64,000 nucleotides of DNA, from positions 434,001 through 498,000 of the forward strand of contig NC_013407.1 of assembly GCF_000024625.1 (NCBI RefSeq). Reading direction: 5' to 3'. The stretch's first letter is position 1. Every line of letters begins with the position of its first letter. This document shows positions 57,101 through 64,000 of the stretch, in pieces. The notes beneath the pieces were generated by a model. It had not been told where the DNA came from. It was given only the letters and a program-made list of their open reading frames with translations, and searched no databases. This DNA comes from Methanocaldococcus vulcanius M7 (GTDB lineage Archaea; AGJL01; Methanococci; Methanococcales; Methanocaldococcaceae). Made by a program: the position numbers and the translations under genes.

Positions 57101-57269
57101 AAGTAATAAAAAATACAGAATAAAACTTCAAAAATTGGATGATAAGAGATATGTAGGGGTGTTTAAAATCCCTGAAAATGAAAAAACTGGGCAATATTAT
57201 GTTATTTACGAACCTGAGAATCTTCCTCTTGCTGGATTTTTAGTTATAGGGATCAAGGATAGAGAATAA
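54129..57269 (+). CDS. Large surface protein with repeated beta domains and C-terminal membrane anchor
   Basis: The 1046-residue protein has a signal peptide (1-22), about 880 extracellular residues arranged as successive Ig/CARDB-like beta domains with dozens of N-x-S/T sites, a TM segment (about 905-925, [19 protein letters not shown]) and a cytoplasmic domain of about 120 residues ending in a beta-rich module ([19 protein letters not shown] to [17 protein letters not shown]). Both sides of the membrane thus carry folded domains. It is divergent from the pilus-like cluster and could be its receptor, anchor or an adhesin (inference). Confidence 0.75.
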   Translation: MRFKYLLLISLLFFLALFSTNGLEIKDIEYSDSTQYLIITVSNPTKEINSNISIYGYINGTLDTQVEMMNYTIPEYSLMFIRKKMLFNEKGLHTVVVVIKTKNMTYTFYKKLNITYAYNSKVPAPEESVSKKIEIEGVSFEICPYPYPPFYDFVDVCIRNNDYIPHYVNVSFSASLQGPYYIVKDNKIIKSTVPSNATIITSWTPDIYVPPKSKIVIPIKVNFYYSGDYEITVKAVSDDHYSTSASIKNESVVLKSIIGDEIKVYNVKISCPILPYNITCEDGYDDYAHSNWFDVKLYNTVDYDVYGTLEVFLCKKEGNDLLILDNKTINKYFVAGDLNEGYVIPIKLNTSAINPYDSNFEIFILCKTGNMQTFYNKTFKKPITINNLNITNYPQHYYFVDDTIFYDVYVNITNNMNKKIYANVSMTDIYNRTYSQEVELNRSYNLIKFKGLKIDAKDLSHEGSIKLNFTITAITPPYTKYYTIKSNKSIDLSLIPTPPVYVCSDLNDEIYVGYYQNLSFSIKKVVGRNVEARVFITVPKEIKNYTFFEEKYVNIKTMKEVPVNIETLFLKEYNGPIYIHVDTNMGVRECVVARIVNAKPIVSCDDVEINNYTVFIKIRNWTQGFVKNEPIVGYPVNITVFLKSEVPNLKNVKIWAAAMNEKGNLINCSEVKTINIYGTYRKVKLKVLFNNSLEGYLVIFAKTGKAIIPLYYKPIMVTYPIIFNLEYNPSDPWANLTLSHNYQVPIKINASIDGYSKIITIYPYKETKVPFYVDKNRNNITVKISILENISSIKNFQKTFYFLTLKKESKIYHIKNESLINESLQNITQLNNITNKKKSNITTHIPPIRKNESVNNFTIPPNIQTGSSPQKYNISKKELELFYNITGITAFKNFILSNIRNMILLLITAMIVTVIALLLYEPTRPKIISLIATILYKLKLRERKESKEKIGKLPKPPKIYIREVIYSLGDVVTIELYSDWNFGESLYILSPSNKKYRIKLQKLDDKRYVGVFKIPENEKTGQYYVIYEPENLPLAGFLVIGIKDRE

Positions 57270-57311
57270 ATGTTAAACAAAAATAATAAGGATAAATTAA
57301 AATCATTGGTT

Positions 57312-58160
57312 TTAGTCCAGTTTTATCCTTCTACTTGCTTTTCTATTTGCCCAGCATTGGATACAAACCCCTACTGGCAGAGAGGCAGTGTGGCATCCAG
57401 CGATTTCAATAAATACATCTAAGGATGTTATTTTTCCTCCTAAACCCATTGCTCCAATGCCGAGTTTATTTATTTTTTCTAAAAGTTCTTTTTCGAGTTT
57501 TGCAATTTTCTCATCGGGATGTCTTTCTCCTATTTTTCTTAACAGTGCTTTCTTAGCTAATTTTAAAGCTATATCTGCGGTTCCTCCTATCCCAACGCCT
57601 ACAACGATCGGAGGGCAAGGTTTTCCTCCAGCTTCTACCACTGTTTTTAAGATAAATTCTTTTACTCCCTTTATTCCATCTGATGGTGTTAACATTTTTA
57701 GGGCACTCATATTTTCGCTTCCTGCCCCTTTTGGGAAAACAGTTATTTCAATTTCTCTATTTAACTTTTCGTCAAATTCAACTTGTATAAATGGAGATTG
57801 TAAACCTACATTTGTTTTAAAGTTTTCTCTTGTTATGGGATGGACTACGTTTGGCCTTAGGGGGATTGTTTCGGTTGCTTTTTTCACACCTTCTTTTATA
57901 TCTTCCATTATTTCCATTATTTCCGATGAGTTAATATTTTTTCCAATTTTTAAAAATATTATTGGAACCCCTGTGTCTTGACATAGAGGAACTTGTTTCT
58001 GTTCAGCGATTTTATTATTTTCTATTATTGCTTTTAATGTATTTTTTGATAGATTTTCTGTTTCTTCTGAATAAGCAACGTTTAATGCATTATTTACATC
58101 TTGGGGTAGCAAGACAACTGCCTCTTTAAATAACTCAACCACTATCTCTGATATATCCAT
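57312..58160 (-). CDS. fumA: Fumarate hydratase class I, alpha subunit
   Basis: The 282-residue subunit holds the Fe-S cluster ligands of two-subunit class I fumarase, with Cys in PLCQDTGVP, Cys in AGCHTASLP and Cys in PCPPIVVGVGIGG. The enzyme interconverts fumarate and malate in the incomplete reductive TCA pathway of methanogens. The beta subunit is not in this window, so it is encoded elsewhere, as I recall for M. jannaschii (MJ1294 alpha). Confidence 0.92.
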   Translation of the reverse strand: MDISEIVVELFKEAVVLLPQDVNNALNVAYSEETENLSKNTLKAIIENNKIAEQKQVPLCQDTGVPIIFLKIGKNINSSEIMEIMEDIKEGVKKATETIPLRPNVVHPITRENFKTNVGLQSPFIQVEFDEKLNREIEITVFPKGAGSENMSALKMLTPSDGIKGVKEFILKTVVEAGGKPCPPIVVGVGIGGTADIALKLAKKALLRKIGERHPDEKIAKLEKELLEKINKLGIGAMGLGGKITSLDVFIEIAGCHTASLPVGVCIQCWANRKASRRIKLD

Positions 58161-58404
58161 GCTTTCTCACCTTTGGATGCTATTAAATAATGATTGTAGG
58201 TAGATGCAATAAAATAATATAACAATTATGTAATTATGATTATTGTAATTATTGAACGATAGTTAATATAAAATACCATAATGCACTGCCAATTTGTGAT
58301 ATAAGTAAGAAAAGAAAAATAAAAAAACTTAAAAGAACAGAACCAAATATATCATAAAATTAAAAATTAAAATTAAGACAGGACTAAAAAGTAATTTTCA
58401 TTGT

Positions 58405-59697
58405 TTATCTATAGAGCACTTCTAAGTGTGCTGGTTCTTTGATTTTAACTTCTTTTTTACTCATAATTTTTTCTACTGCTTTTTTAAAGTCATCCATTGT
58501 TATGTAATCCCTTAGCTCTCTAATTGCGTTCATCCCTGCCTCAGTGCAGATTGCCTTTAACTCAGCCCCTACACAGCCCTCGGTCATCTTAGCGATCTCT
58601 TCCAGATTAACGTCCTTGTCGAGATTCATTTTCTTTGTATGAATCTTCAATATCTCTAATCTACCCTTCTCATCAGGAGCTGGGACTTCAATAATCCTAT
58701 CAAATCTTCCAGGTCTTAATATTGCAGGATCTAAAATGTCAGGTCTGTTTGTGGCTCCAATTATTTTAACATCTCCTCTTGCATCAAATCCATCCATCTC
58801 TGCCAATAACTGCATTAATGTTCTCTGAACTTCCCTGTCTCCTCCAGTTAAAGCATCTGTTCTTTTTGCAGCAATGGCATCGATCTCATCTATGAATATG
58901 ATTGAAGGTGCTTTCTCTTTTGCTAATTTAAATATGTCTTTAACTAACGAAGCTCCTTCTCCAATAAACTTTTTAACCAGTTCAGAACCAACGACTCTTA
59001 TGAATGTAGCGTTTGTTTCTGTGGCAACTGCCTTTGCCAATAATGTCTTTCCAGTTCCTGGTGGTCCATAGAGTAGAATACCTTTTGGTGGCTCAATTCC
59101 AATTTTTTCGAACAATTCTGGATGTTTCAATGGAAGTTCAACGACTTCTCTAACTTCCTGAATCTGTTTTTCTAATCCTCCAATGTCCTCATATTTAACA
59201 GATGGCTTTTCATCTATCTCCATTGCCTTAGCCCTATAATCCTTGTTTTCAGGCAATACATCAACAACAGTTAATGTCTGCTGATTTAAACAAACTCTCT
59301 TTCCGGGAGTTAGGTCTTCTGGATTTACAAAGTGGGAGATGTTGACTAAAAAACTTGGCCCGGTCGAACTTTTAACAACTACTTTCCTTTCCCCTATCTT
59401 ATCAACAACGGTTCCAACGATAAGGGGTGGAACTCTCATTCTATCAAGTTCTCTTCTAAGAATTTCATTTTCTTTCATCAATTGTAAGTTTTCTCGTTCA
59501 AGTTCTTTTTTTTCCAACTCTAATTTTAATATTCTACTTTCTAACTCTGCAATAACTGCTTTATCTTTTAACTGTTCTTTAACCGTATCCTCTCCAATAT
59601 TCTCTTTTTCCTCTATTTTCTCACTATCTTCTTCTTTAAATTCAAATGATTTTTTTTCTTTTTTTAATTCTGCTGAAATGAATTCCTCAAAAACCAT
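58405..59697 (-). CDS. pan: Proteasome-activating nucleotidase (PAN)
   Basis: The ATG at 59697 ([11 protein letters not shown]) follows GGTGATGA and gives 430 residues. An N-terminal coiled coil (about 40-90) is followed by an OB domain and an AAA+ module with Walker A GPPGTGKT, Walker B IIFIDEID and arginine fingers in LRPGRFDR. The C-terminal LYR is the HbYX motif that opens the 20S proteasome gate. PAN unfolds proteins for degradation in the cytoplasm. Confidence 0.97.
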   Translation of the reverse strand: MVFEEFISAELKKEKKSFEFKEEDSEKIEEKENIGEDTVKEQLKDKAVIAELESRILKLELEKKELERENLQLMKENEILRRELDRMRVPPLIVGTVVDKIGERKVVVKSSTGPSFLVNISHFVNPEDLTPGKRVCLNQQTLTVVDVLPENKDYRAKAMEIDEKPSVKYEDIGGLEKQIQEVREVVELPLKHPELFEKIGIEPPKGILLYGPPGTGKTLLAKAVATETNATFIRVVGSELVKKFIGEGASLVKDIFKLAKEKAPSIIFIDEIDAIAAKRTDALTGGDREVQRTLMQLLAEMDGFDARGDVKIIGATNRPDILDPAILRPGRFDRIIEVPAPDEKGRLEILKIHTKKMNLDKDVNLEEIAKMTEGCVGAELKAICTEAGMNAIRELRDYITMDDFKKAVEKIMSKKEVKIKEPAHLEVLYR

Positions 59698-59895
59698 AAT
59701 CATCACCAGTAAATTTAATTGAATCTGATAATTTAATGAGTTGATATTTTTGATGAAAAGTGTAATTGTGTTATATATTATTAATTGTAATGCAGGTATT
59801 TATATATCTATGGAATGTATTATCAAACATTTAAATAGAGGTAAGTAAAGATCATTAAGCATTATATAAAATTATCGAACTAAGATATAGAACAT

Positions 59896-61248
59896 TTAAC
59901 CTTCCCGATACATCAATTGCCTCATAATTTGTCCTAATGGCCCTCCAATTCTTAACATTTTTCCTTTTCTTAATTTATCAATTGCATTTTTCGTTGTTTC
60001 ATAGTATCTCAGCACTTCCCTAACATCACTTTCACTCGTTCCAGATCCTCTCGCAATTCGTTTTATTCTTGACGCTTTAATAATTTTTGGATTTTCTCTC
60101 TCTTCCTTTGTCATGGAGCTTATAATTACCTTGTATCTTTTTATCTTGGATTCAGTTAAGTGAGAGAGTTCTTTTGGCATTCCTCCAAGTCCGGGAATCA
60201 TACTCATAATCTTTTTCATAGATCCCATATTTTCAATTGCCTCTAATTGCGTCATCAACTCATTTAGAGTGAATTTACCTTTCATTATTGCGTCAATGCT
60301 CTCCTCTGTTTTCTCATCAACCATATCCTCAGCTTTCTCTAATAAACTGTCTAAGTCCCCCATTCCCAAGAGTCGAGATATGAATTTTTTTGGATCGAAT
60401 GGTTCAAGGTCATCGATCCCCTCTCCCACACCAATAAATTTTATGGGTGCCTGTGTTTCTGCAACAGCACTTAACGCTCCACCTCCCTTGGCGGATCCAT
60501 CCAACTTCGTAACTATTATGCTTCCAATCTCTCCAACTGCATCTTTAAATGCTTTGGCTTGTATTCTTGCTTGCTGTCCAATAGTTCCATCAATAACTAA
60601 TATTATCTCATCAGGGTTAGTTATTTCTTTAATTTGTTTCATCTCTTCGAGAAGTCCTTTTTCTTCTTTATGTCTCCCAGCAGTGTCTATTATTAGAACA
60701 TCAGCTTTTTTAAATTTTTGCATTCCTTCTTTAACGATCTCTACGGGATCTTTTGTTCTTGTCTCATCCCCATATAGTGGCACGTGAATCTTTTCTGCTA
60801 ACTGTTTTAGTTGTTCATAGGCAGCTGGTCTGTAAGTGTCAGCAGCAATTAGAGCAGGTTTTAGACCTCTCTTTTGGACATATCTTGCTAATTTAGCAGC
60901 AGTTGTTGTTTTTCCACTTCCTTGAATCCCAATTAGCAATATCACGTTCTGTTTTTTTGGATTTAATTCGAGTTTTTTGGCTTCTTCTCCTAAGAGTTTA
61001 ACGAGTTCTTCATAAACAATTTTTATAATATGTTCTTTCTTTGATAATCCTTTTGGTGTTTTTTCTTCCAAAGCTCTTCTTTCTATTTCTTTGCTCATCT
61101 TTAAAACTAATTTAACATTAACATCCGCCTGAATTAAAGCCCTTTGTATATCTTTTATAACCTCCTTTATTAGTTTTCTGTCAACAAAAGCAGCAGCTTT
61201 TAACTTATTTAGCGCCTTATTTAAATTTTCTCCTAATTTGTCGAGCAT
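59896..61248 (-). CDS. srp54: Signal recognition particle protein SRP54
   Basis: The ATG at 61248 ([14 protein letters not shown]) follows GGTGATGA; the ORF extends upstream without an SD and into ubiX. The 450-residue GTPase has the N domain helices, G1 [32 protein letters not shown] and a Met-rich M domain that binds signal sequences and 7S RNA. It directs nascent membrane proteins to the translocon. ubiX lies immediately upstream. Confidence 0.97.
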   Translation of the reverse strand: MLDKLGENLNKALNKLKAAAFVDRKLIKEVIKDIQRALIQADVNVKLVLKMSKEIERRALEEKTPKGLSKKEHIIKIVYEELVKLLGEEAKKLELNPKKQNVILLIGIQGSGKTTTAAKLARYVQKRGLKPALIAADTYRPAAYEQLKQLAEKIHVPLYGDETRTKDPVEIVKEGMQKFKKADVLIIDTAGRHKEEKGLLEEMKQIKEITNPDEIILVIDGTIGQQARIQAKAFKDAVGEIGSIIVTKLDGSAKGGGALSAVAETQAPIKFIGVGEGIDDLEPFDPKKFISRLLGMGDLDSLLEKAEDMVDEKTEESIDAIMKGKFTLNELMTQLEAIENMGSMKKIMSMIPGLGGMPKELSHLTESKIKRYKVIISSMTKEERENPKIIKASRIKRIARGSGTSESDVREVLRYYETTKNAIDKLRKGKMLRIGGPLGQIMRQLMYREG

Positions 61249-61268
61249 AATCATCACCATAAAAAGAT

Positions 61269-61826
61269 TTATATATTTCCCCATCTTGTAAACAGATTAT
61301 TTTCTATTTTTAGCAGATCTAATACTCTTCCAACTACGAAATCAATAATATCCTTTACTGTTTGTGGTTTGTGATAAAAGGCAGGGATTGGTGGCATAAT
61401 AACTGCCCCTAAGTTTGATAGTTTTAACATATTCTCTAAGTGTATGCTGTTAAGTGGCATTTCTCTTGGCATAATTATTAATCTCCTTTTTTCTTTTAAT
61501 GCAATATCACAAACCCTTACAATTAGATTTGAAGAAAATCCATTGGCAATTCCAGATAGGGTTTTCATTGAGCAGGGAATTACAACAACTGCGTCAAAAT
61601 GATTAGATCCTGAGGCAACTGGGCTAAAAAAATCGTCATTTTCATAGTAGTTCGTTGATAATTCCGTGAGATCTTTCCAATCTACTCCGAGTTCTTCTTT
61701 GATTATCTTTTTTGCAGAGTTTGAAATAATTAGATCGGTATGAATATTTTTTTTATTTAAGATTTCTAATAACCGTTTCGCATAAATAACCCCACTTGCT
61801 CCTGTTATACAAACAACTACCCTCAT
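61269..61826 (-). CDS. ubiX: Flavin prenyltransferase UbiX
   Basis: The ATG at 61826 ([20 protein letters not shown]) follows GGTGGAG. The 185-residue protein makes prenylated FMN from FMN and dimethylallyl phosphate for UbiD-type decarboxylases. The N-terminal GASG flavin loop, [24 protein letters not shown] and [15 protein letters not shown] are all characteristic. It is paired with srp54 (21-nt gap), the order I recall for MJ0102-MJ0101. Confidence 0.95.
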   Translation of the reverse strand: MRVVVCITGASGVIYAKRLLEILNKKNIHTDLIISNSAKKIIKEELGVDWKDLTELSTNYYENDDFFSPVASGSNHFDAVVVIPCSMKTLSGIANGFSSNLIVRVCDIALKEKRRLIIMPREMPLNSIHLENMLKLSNLGAVIMPPIPAFYHKPQTVKDIIDFVVGRVLDLLKIENNLFTRWGNI

Positions 61827-61911
61827 AACTCCACCGTTTCTTAGTGAAATGCTTAATTTCATAATTTTGAATTATATATGTTTTTGATAGAGTGTAGAAT
61901 ATCATTATTTA

Positions 61912-62214
61912 TTAATCAAACATTTTCTTTATGTATGGCTCGAATGGAACAATATCTTCTCTACTTCTTGGGCTTATAACTGCTACTTTTAGTTTTCTTT
62001 CTTCAGGGAGTAGATCGATAACGAGAGTTCCTGGTGTAGCGGTTATTGACCACGAGAGGAGTATTAATCCGGTAGGATTTTCAATTATAGATTCCATTTC
62101 AATAATTTGGGGCTCTATTTTTCCATTTATTGATCGTCTGACAACATCTACCCACGATTCTGTGATTGCCTTTATCAACACTGCTAAATATCCGATAGTT
62201 GCGAGCAATCTCAT
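61912..62214 (-). CDS. MnhE-like cation antiporter / energy-converting hydrogenase subunit
   Basis: The ATG at 62214 follows GAGGAGA. The 100-residue protein has one N-terminal hydrophobic segment ([15 protein letters not shown]), then [20 protein letters not shown] and [13 protein letters not shown], the signature of MnhE/MrpE subunits. In methanococci a protein of this kind belongs to the second energy-converting hydrogenase (Ehb) or an Mrp-like complex. No other subunits are next to it, consistent with scattered ehb genes. Confidence 0.72.
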   Translation of the reverse strand: MRLLATIGYLAVLIKAITESWVDVVRRSINGKIEPQIIEMESIIENPTGLILLSWSITATPGTLVIDLLPEERKLKVAVISPRSREDIVPFEPYIKKMFD

Positions 62215-62683
62215 GGTGGTTCTCCTCATACATAATTGTTATTGTTGTAATTGTTGTATTTTATTGTCTTACTGTATTTTTATTATCTTCGTTATCTTTA
62301 TTTTTATTGTTTTTCTTGGTTGATATTTTTGTATTGTTTATTTTTATTCCATTTGTATATATTGAAATTTCGAATATTTCGGTTAATTTATATGCTATCC
62401 CAAATGTATAAACATGATTATATACTAATATGCTTGTATTTGTTTTTATTTTTTAATATTTTATTGATCTTCTTCGTATTATTTTAGATTATTAAAGTTT
62501 CTTGTTGTATATTTTGTTTTCTTCTCTTGTGTGATTTTTATTTTATTGTTAACTTAAATCTTTTTATAGATAAGAAGGTTAAAAATATATAGGGAGTTAT
62601 CTTTATTATTTATTTAAAATTATTTAAAATATAAAATAATTGAAAATAATTGTTAAAATTGTTAAAGATTGAGGTGAAGTATT
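62215..62683. other. Intergenic region with strong strand asymmetry
   Basis: From about 62230 to 62560 the plus strand is very T-rich and A-poor, so a minus-strand transcript leading into the MnhE-like gene would have a long A-rich leader. A minus-strand TATA-like element lies near 62415-62425. Plus-strand ORFs here are all Phe/Leu/Tyr/Ile-rich and lack SD sequences, so I do not call them genes. Confidence 0.5.
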
Positions 62684-63118
62684 ATGGATGAAAATTTGAG
62701 ACAGAAGGCAATGGCATTGGAGATATTTAATCAGCAACTTCAAATGATACAGAGTGAAATAACATCCATTAGAGCTTTAAAATCAGAGATCCTTAATTCA
62801 ATTGAAACAATTGAGAATATAAATGCTAATGAAGAAACATTAATTCCAGTAGGTCCGGGAGTGTTTTTAAAAGCGAAGATTGTTGATGATAAAGCGTTGA
62901 TTGGTGTAAAATCAGATATTTATGTTGAAAAGTCATTTAAAGAGGTAATTGAAGATCTAAAAAAGTCGGTAGATGACTTAGATAAGGCAGAAAAAGAAGG
63001 ATTGAAAAAGGCAGAGGAATTATCAAAAGCAATTGCCAATTTAAGAAGAGAATTACAATTGGAAATGCAGAAGGTCCAACAAAAAGAGCAAGAAAATAAG
63101 AAAAATGAAGAAAATTAA
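62684..63118 (+). CDS. pfdA: Prefoldin alpha subunit
   Basis: The 144-residue protein has the prefoldin layout of two long coiled coils (about 1-50 and 88-135) joined by a beta-hairpin region with LIPVGPGVFLKAKIVD. Two alpha subunits assemble with four beta subunits into a jellyfish-shaped chaperone that delivers unfolded proteins to the thermosome. The ATG follows GAGGTGAAG. The charged Gln/Lys/Glu tail is typical. Confidence 0.93.
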   Translation: MDENLRQKAMALEIFNQQLQMIQSEITSIRALKSEILNSIETIENINANEETLIPVGPGVFLKAKIVDDKALIGVKSDIYVEKSFKEVIEDLKKSVDDLDKAEKEGLKKAEELSKAIANLRRELQLEMQKVQQKEQENKKNEEN

Positions 63119-63136
63119 GTATTTAGGGTCTAATAA

Positions 63137-63982
63137 TTATTCAATTGGTTTTTGATAGATCCTTTCTCTTGCATTGTATGTTTTAAACAATTTTTTTGCT
63201 TCTCCATGAAGAATTTCTGTTTTTCCAAGTATCAGAAATCCTCCAGGATTTAACGCTTCATAAAATTTTAAAAAAATTTCCTCTTGAATTTTCTTGTCAA
63301 AGTAAATTATCACATTTCTACATAACACCATATCCATATTTTTTAATGGAGGATCTTTTATTAAATCATGAAATTGAAACTTAACAAATTTTTTTAAGGT
63401 ATTTTTTACCATATACTCTTCTTCATTAAGTTTTATAAAGTATTTTTCTATTATCTCAGGAGGAAGATTTTTCAGTTGTTTTGCTTGATAAACTCCCTTT
63501 CTTGCTTTTGCAAGTATTTCTTTATCTATGTCAGTTGCAGTTATAACTGCATTTAGCAACTTTCTCTTATATTTTTCCATCGCTTCGCTTAAAATTATTG
63601 CAATACCATACGGCTCCTCTCCGGATGAACAACCTGCACTCCATATTCTTATTTTTCTTACCTTTCTATCTTTTACCCACCCTTCTATAATCTTCTGAAT
63701 TTCCCTATAAACAGTTATATCCCTCCAAAATTCTGTAACGTTTACAGTTAATGTTTCTGCCAATTTTTCATTTTCATCTTCATGACTTTTTAAATATTCG
63801 TAATATTCCTTAAACGAACTGCATTTTGTAGCTTTCATTCTAACTTTGATTCTTCTCATCACATAACTATCTTTATACTGCGTAACATCAATTTTTAAAA
63901 CATTTTTTATATGGTTTAGTATTCTTTTGAAATACATCTGTTCGATTGGTGTTAACTTCTCAGTGTCATTCACCCCTCCCAT
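63137..63982 (-). CDS. cheR: CheR-type chemoreceptor methyltransferase
   Basis: The 281-residue enzyme methylates glutamates of methyl-accepting chemotaxis proteins. The N-terminal helical domain (RRIKVRMKATKCSSFKEYYEYL) and the SAM-binding motif SAGCSSGEEPYGIAIIL are intact, with DMVLCRNVIIYFDKKIQ further on. The ATG at 63982 follows GGGGG. No other chemotaxis gene is in the window, but the rest may lie just beyond 64000. M. jannaschii, as I recall, lacks a chemotaxis system, so this marks a difference from it. Confidence 0.92.
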   Translation of the reverse strand: MGGVNDTEKLTPIEQMYFKRILNHIKNVLKIDVTQYKDSYVMRRIKVRMKATKCSSFKEYYEYLKSHEDENEKLAETLTVNVTEFWRDITVYREIQKIIEGWVKDRKVRKIRIWSAGCSSGEEPYGIAIILSEAMEKYKRKLLNAVITATDIDKEILAKARKGVYQAKQLKNLPPEIIEKYFIKLNEEEYMVKNTLKKFVKFQFHDLIKDPPLKNMDMVLCRNVIIYFDKKIQEEIFLKFYEALNPGGFLILGKTEILHGEAKKLFKTYNARERIYQKPIE

Positions 63983-64000
63983 TATACAACCCCCACTACG

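Noticed and set aside
62199-62487. Plus-strand ORFs rich in Phe, Leu, Tyr and Ile upstream of prefoldin
   Set aside because: They come from a T-rich tract, overlap each other in two frames and have no SD.
1-64000. Insertion sequences, integrases or att sites
   Set aside because: No transposase or recombinase-like protein and no terminal inverted repeats were found; the 156-bp duplication at 28856 does not match a known element.
1-64000. tRNA, rRNA or SRP RNA genes
   Set aside because: In this AT-rich genome such genes would stand out as GC-rich blocks with conserved arms; none was seen by eye on either strand.

Overview
The window is a very AT-rich stretch of the chromosome of a hyperthermophilic hydrogenotrophic methanogen, most likely Methanocaldococcus or a close relative in the Methanocaldococcaceae. 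The case rests on gene content: a complete ehaA-O energy-converting hydrogenase cluster, formylmethanofuran:H4MPT formyltransferase, SepSecS, Taw2, pyruvoyl arginine decarboxylase with an archaeal SpeH, PAN, SRP54 and prefoldin alpha. Many proteins look like close orthologues of M. jannaschii proteins; MJ numbers below are from memory, not from a search. Start codons are often GTG or TTG and were chosen by Shine-Dalgarno (SD) sequences of the GGAGG / GGTGAT type.

Layout. 1-3.9 kb: small secreted or membrane proteins and two conserved proteins of unknown role. 4-9 kb: ApcT-type amino-acid transporter, SepSecS, then rhomboid protease, M50 protease and Taw2. 9.2-17.6 kb: two CRISPR arrays, both read on the minus strand, each with a nearly identical leader of about 340 bp on its right. 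They flank a minus-strand cluster that I find the most intriguing candidate system: two tiny paralogous peptides starting MC[AT]P (too short for ordinary ORF calling), a radical SAM protein, a small membrane protein and a membrane-anchored TPR protein, followed by a membrane protein and a Nif3-family protein. No cas genes are present.

17.8-31.5 kb: ferredoxin, geranylgeranyl reductase, UspA, ZPR1-type zinc protein, then a plus-strand operon that opens with an HTH regulator and runs through EhaA-EhaO and three polyferredoxins. Eha couples ion flow to ferredoxin reduction by H2. Between EhaO and the first polyferredoxin lies a 156-bp insertion that duplicates the first nine codons of the polyferredoxin gene and contains two strong hairpins.

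31.5-45 kb: siroheme-type dehydrogenase preceded by a possible 17-codon microgene, RibB, riboflavin kinase, NhaP antiporter, DUF211, Ftr, the polyamine genes pdaD/speH/speE, a C20 homopolymer, a roadblock protein with an abrupt internal codon-usage switch, a PP-loop ATPase and CobQ. 45-57 kb: a type IV pilus-like assembly cluster (GxGD peptidase, pilin-like proteins, TadC and TadA homologues) divergent from a 1046-residue surface protein. 57-64 kb: fumarase alpha, PAN, SRP54, UbiX, an MnhE-like subunit, prefoldin alpha and CheR.

The strongest leads are the minipeptide/radical SAM cluster, a homologous but diverged spacer pair in array 1, the 346-bp tandem duplication in array 2, the EhaO-EhaP structured duplication, the C20 tract and the 17-codon microgene. 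All are read from sequence alone, with no database search.
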